In this document: in pieces, positions 61,724 to 64,000 of the stretch
Numbering within the stretch: position 1 is the stretch's first letter
Layout: each line of letters opens with the position of its first letter
Notes under the pieces: model-generated
What the model was told of the DNA's origin: nothing
Seen by the model: the letters and a program-made list of their open reading frames with translations, nothing else
Databases searched by the model: none
Source: Breviolum minutum Mf 1.05b.01
Lineage: Eukaryota > Sar > Dinophyceae > Suessiales > Symbiodiniaceae
Assembly (NCBI GenBank): GCA_000507305.1
Contig: DF239904.1
Location: 3,414-67,413 of the forward strand
Direction: 5' to 3'
DNA length: 64,000 nucleotides
Program-made: the position numbers and the translations under genes

Positions 61724-62032
61724 ATGAGACCTGCTATAGAAGAATTGGACATGGTCATAGGATCATTCAAAATATACTGTTCTACAGACTACGTATTCTA
61801 CATGCGGAATTTTGAGACGACAACTGCAGCTGCTGCCGAGCTTGATCCCCTTTCTGAACAGCCTCTTGTATCAGCACATGACGATGCATCTGACTCCTCC
61901 TCAGCATCGTCATGTGTGGATACAAGAGGCTGTTACGAGATGGAGGACAAGCCACCAGGAGCTCATTTCGACCCAAGCGGAAAAGAATGTGAATCCGTGG
62001 TGGTCTTTGAAAAATGCATCCCTAATCCCTAA
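61724..62032 (+). CDS. Acidic open frame with an internal palindrome, unrecognised
   Basis: 102 codons from ATG to stop. It has a helical start (AIEELDMVIGSFKIY), an acidic Ser/Asp/Ala-rich middle (SAHDDASDSSSASSC) and a Cys-containing end. The middle is encoded by a DNA palindrome (61857-61934). No family is recognised. It might be an exon of the adjacent PPR-like gene or an independent small gene. Confidence 0.35.
   Translation: MRPAIEELDMVIGSFKIYCSTDYVFYMRNFETTTAAAAELDPLSEQPLVSAHDDASDSSSASSCVDTRGCYEMEDKPPGAHFDPSGKECESVVVFEKCIPNP
61857..61934. repeat. Foldback palindrome, 32-bp arms
   Basis: Left arm 61857-61888 and right arm 61903-61934 are reverse complements apart from two small differences, with a 14-bp loop. 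It lies inside an open frame. Confidence 0.9.
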
Positions 62033-62460
62033 CGCTTTCAAAAAAGGGGAGCAGAATTGTATCATTCTATGGAAGTCACATGCCGACATGGCATCCCGCC
62101 ATGACCCTTGTAACGGACGCAGGCCTTGGAAGTGGCAACTATGGTAACAGCAGCCACCTTGGGTGCGGCCATCGTAGCATGTGAAGCTGGTTTCAAACTC
62201 AGGGGGAGATGGAAGCAGAAGGTATTGGAAGACTGAACGTCAAATCTCTATTAGAGATGTTTCCTTTTTCCAAAACAGAATAGAATGAGAGAAGTTTTTA
62301 TAGGATTCTAGGACAATCGTTGTGGAGACATTGAATGCTTATATGATATAGAAATTAACCTGAAGCTTCTGTGAAGGTTGTAAAACTCTCGGCCCAAAGA
62401 AACCACCCTTTTACAGACCAAAAAGGAACCGAAATTCTGACCCAAATTCCGTCCACCTTA

Positions 62461-63106
62461 GGTGGTGCATGGGAACATGCAGTGGCGTTACTGCAGCAGA
62501 TGCAACGTTCCCGTGTTTTCAGCTGCATTGGCGAAATCGATAAATCGATCGGGTCACATGGGTCACACTCAGATTTCAAGAATCTCTAATTGAGGTTTGG
62601 AGGCAGATGACATTGCCTTTCGAGCTGTTTCAATCTTAGCAATGCTTGGACAATTTCGTGTTTTTTTGATATTAATTTTTGTGTTTTTTTTTCCCCCAAA
62701 CTTCCACGGTGTTGAAATGTGTGTTTTCTTTCGAACAAAAAAGGCACCCTGGAAAAAAAAGCCAAGCACATGGCACTTGAGATATCGATGATCAGGCCAT
62801 GGGCGCTTGTCATAGCACTGTGGCCATGCGCTGGGAGCGGTCTGTAGACCTACTGCAAAGAATGCAGTGCACAGGAGTGATGCAGCTTCTCTACAAAACA
62901 TGGCATTGAAAATGACATCCAAAATGACTGGCAATGAAGATGTAAAACCTCTTGAATTCTTGAGATCAAAACTGATGGTTGTTTCTTTTGGATCATGTGA
63001 TCATCCAACAGAACTTGCATAGACTTTGCGGTCAAGGACTGCCCCCAGTGACATTGAGCTACAATTTTGCAATCACGGCCTTCGCTTGGCTCTTGGCATC
63101 CTATGA
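62461..63106 (+). CDS. PPR-protein gene pieces (Trp-type PPR motifs)
   Basis: Three + exon-like pieces in PPR order: about 62461-62535 (GAWEHAVALLQQMQRSRV), about 62826-62890 (RWERSVDLLQRMQCTGV) and about 63037-63106 (VTLSYNFAITAFAWLLAS). The W-E-x-A/S-V-x-LL-x-x-M-Q pattern followed by V-T-x-S-Y-N-x-A-I-x-A is the alternating helix A/helix B signature of the Trp-containing PPR proteins abundant in dinoflagellates, which act on organellar RNA. Exon ends were not resolved. A family C terminus (ctgttgat) begins right after the last piece. The gene may be continuous with the PPR-like pieces upstream. Confidence 0.6.
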
Positions 63107-63180
63107 GTACTGTTGATAGAAGATATCCCTTTACCGGTTGGGATGATGCAACGCTGTAAACAACAAGCGATTGAAACCAT
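63107..63180 (+). repeat. TIR-type element, family C (left end)
   Basis: Left end 'tactgttgatagaagatatc'. The right end is not clear. Confidence 0.4.
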
Positions 63181-63565
63181 AAACAGGTGAAATCAACCGA
63201 TGTAATAGTGCATCACAAAAGAAACAGATCAGATCCATCAAATCTCCCATTTCGTTCGTTGAAACTCTTGAGTCAAAATGATGGCAAAGATAACTTTGAA
63301 CGCAGGCATTTGTATGGCCGAGATAAAGTGATGACATATCGAATAGTACAGTAATGTACAGTATAATCCATATATTTAGTATATAATGTAATATTTATAA
63401 ATATATAATAGATTTAATATACACTCGGTTTAAAATACGCATAGCATCGAACAGTATATTGACAATTATATCTATGACAACACAAATCCACCAAGGGACG
63501 CGGGCTCCAATGGACTTTGGCAGTGTCAGCCGTACGTCGGGAGGCCACGATGTGAGCAATGAATG
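63181..63565. other. AT-rich unassigned sequence
   Basis: Simple AT-rich stretch at 63340-63420. No gene recognised. Ends at a single N (63566), probably an assembly gap. Confidence 0.4.
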
Positions 63566-63566
63566 N

Positions 63567-64000
63567 CTTCCAATGGTGGCTATATGCCAGCTGTTGATGA
63601 ACATCCCGTCGAATTGAGACAAGTCACAAGGCAAGTGCGAAGACTCCATGCTTTGCACTGTCGTCTAAGTAAATGGGAACACACGTGGGGCAGTAGATTT
63701 CAGGAAACTCAAATTGCCGATATGGAGCAGTGGAACCAAGCCATGCAGATCAACTCCGAATGGTTTGCCATCGCTCGTGCAAAAGGTTTTTCACCAGACT
63801 TCCTCACATGGATTTCCGATCCAAATAGGTTGGGCTTTAAGTTTCAAATCATGCCTACGGCTGTTGGAATCAAGCACTTGAAACAATTCACACAGAAAAG
63901 AGCTGATCAATTGGCAATACAGATTCAAGCAAATAGGCAAAAGATGCTTCGCATGAAGATCCATTATGACATGTGGCGTAAAGGGGGGAAGTTGACCTTC
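63567..64000 (+). mobile_element. Partial frame resembling a non-LTR retrotransposon linker
   Basis: Immediately after the N an open frame runs without a stop for 144 codons to the window edge. It reads VELRQVTRQVRRLHALHC, then INSEWFAIARAKGFSPDFLT, then basic, Gln-rich helices (KRADQLAIQIQANRQKML). The EW-x-x-I-A-x-A-x-GF-x-x-x-F-x-x-W arrangement resembles the segment between endonuclease and reverse-transcriptase domains in dinoflagellate LINE-type elements. No catalytic motif is within the window, so this is an inference. It could instead be an ordinary host gene exon, unusually long for this region. Confidence 0.4.

Overview
The window looks like nuclear DNA of a dinoflagellate, most plausibly one of the Suessiales/Symbiodiniaceae type (the clade is an inference). 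Four observations support this. Coding sequence is cut into short exons of about 40-160 bp. Some introns have GC donors. Most introns carry short terminal-inverted-repeat (TIR) elements of the introner kind. An intronless, broken gene copy begins with what reads as a relict dinoflagellate spliced leader. Every gene I could recognise lies on the + strand, as in a unidirectional dinoflagellate gene cluster. There is no sign of a bacterial or organellar genome, and I saw no tRNA, rRNA or CRISPR.

Layout. 1-10.2 kb: mostly non-coding, with TIR elements, a 20-bp tandem array (5.7-5.96 kb) and a gapped minisatellite (8.5-8.8 kb). 10.2-22.64 kb: a multi-exon gene for an eEF3-like twin-ABC ATPase. Both Walker A motifs, both signatures, both Walker B/H-loop pairs and the inserted chromodomain are readable, in the right order. 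Inside one 4,033-bp GC-AG intron of that gene (17880-21912) sits a same-strand tandem array of intronless genes: three full copies and one gap-truncated copy. They encode a secreted precursor with a signal peptide, an acidic proline/glutamate-rich pro-region built of 25-residue repeats, and an identical 30-residue, strongly basic, four-cysteine C-terminal peptide. This array is the main discovery candidate: a host-defence-like or signalling peptide family nested in a translation-factor gene.

25.2-27.4 kb: a decayed retrocopy of a JmjC/cupin-like gene with a relict spliced leader, followed by foldback inverted duplications and a MORN-like reading frame. 28.6-38 kb: exons of at least two unrecognised, partly coiled-coil genes. 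39.4-43.8 kb: a split protein kinase with altered catalytic-loop and DFG residues. 44-48.2 kb: unrecognised exons and a coiled-coil gene with a TTGTTC microsatellite beside an exon. 49.4-54.1 kb: unrecognised exons, some bounded directly by TIR elements. 55.4-63.1 kb: pieces of one or more pentatricopeptide-repeat (PPR) genes. 63.57-64 kb: a partial frame resembling the linker of a non-LTR retrotransposon, running off the window.

At least nine families of short TIR elements (called A-I here) are scattered through the window, nearly always between exons. Family A is flanked by 4-bp direct repeats, family C by TA. Exon boundaries come from reading-frame continuity, family motifs and plausible splice sites by eye, so ends marked 'about' may be off by several bases. 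Three single N characters (8512, 21075, 63566) behave as assembly gaps.
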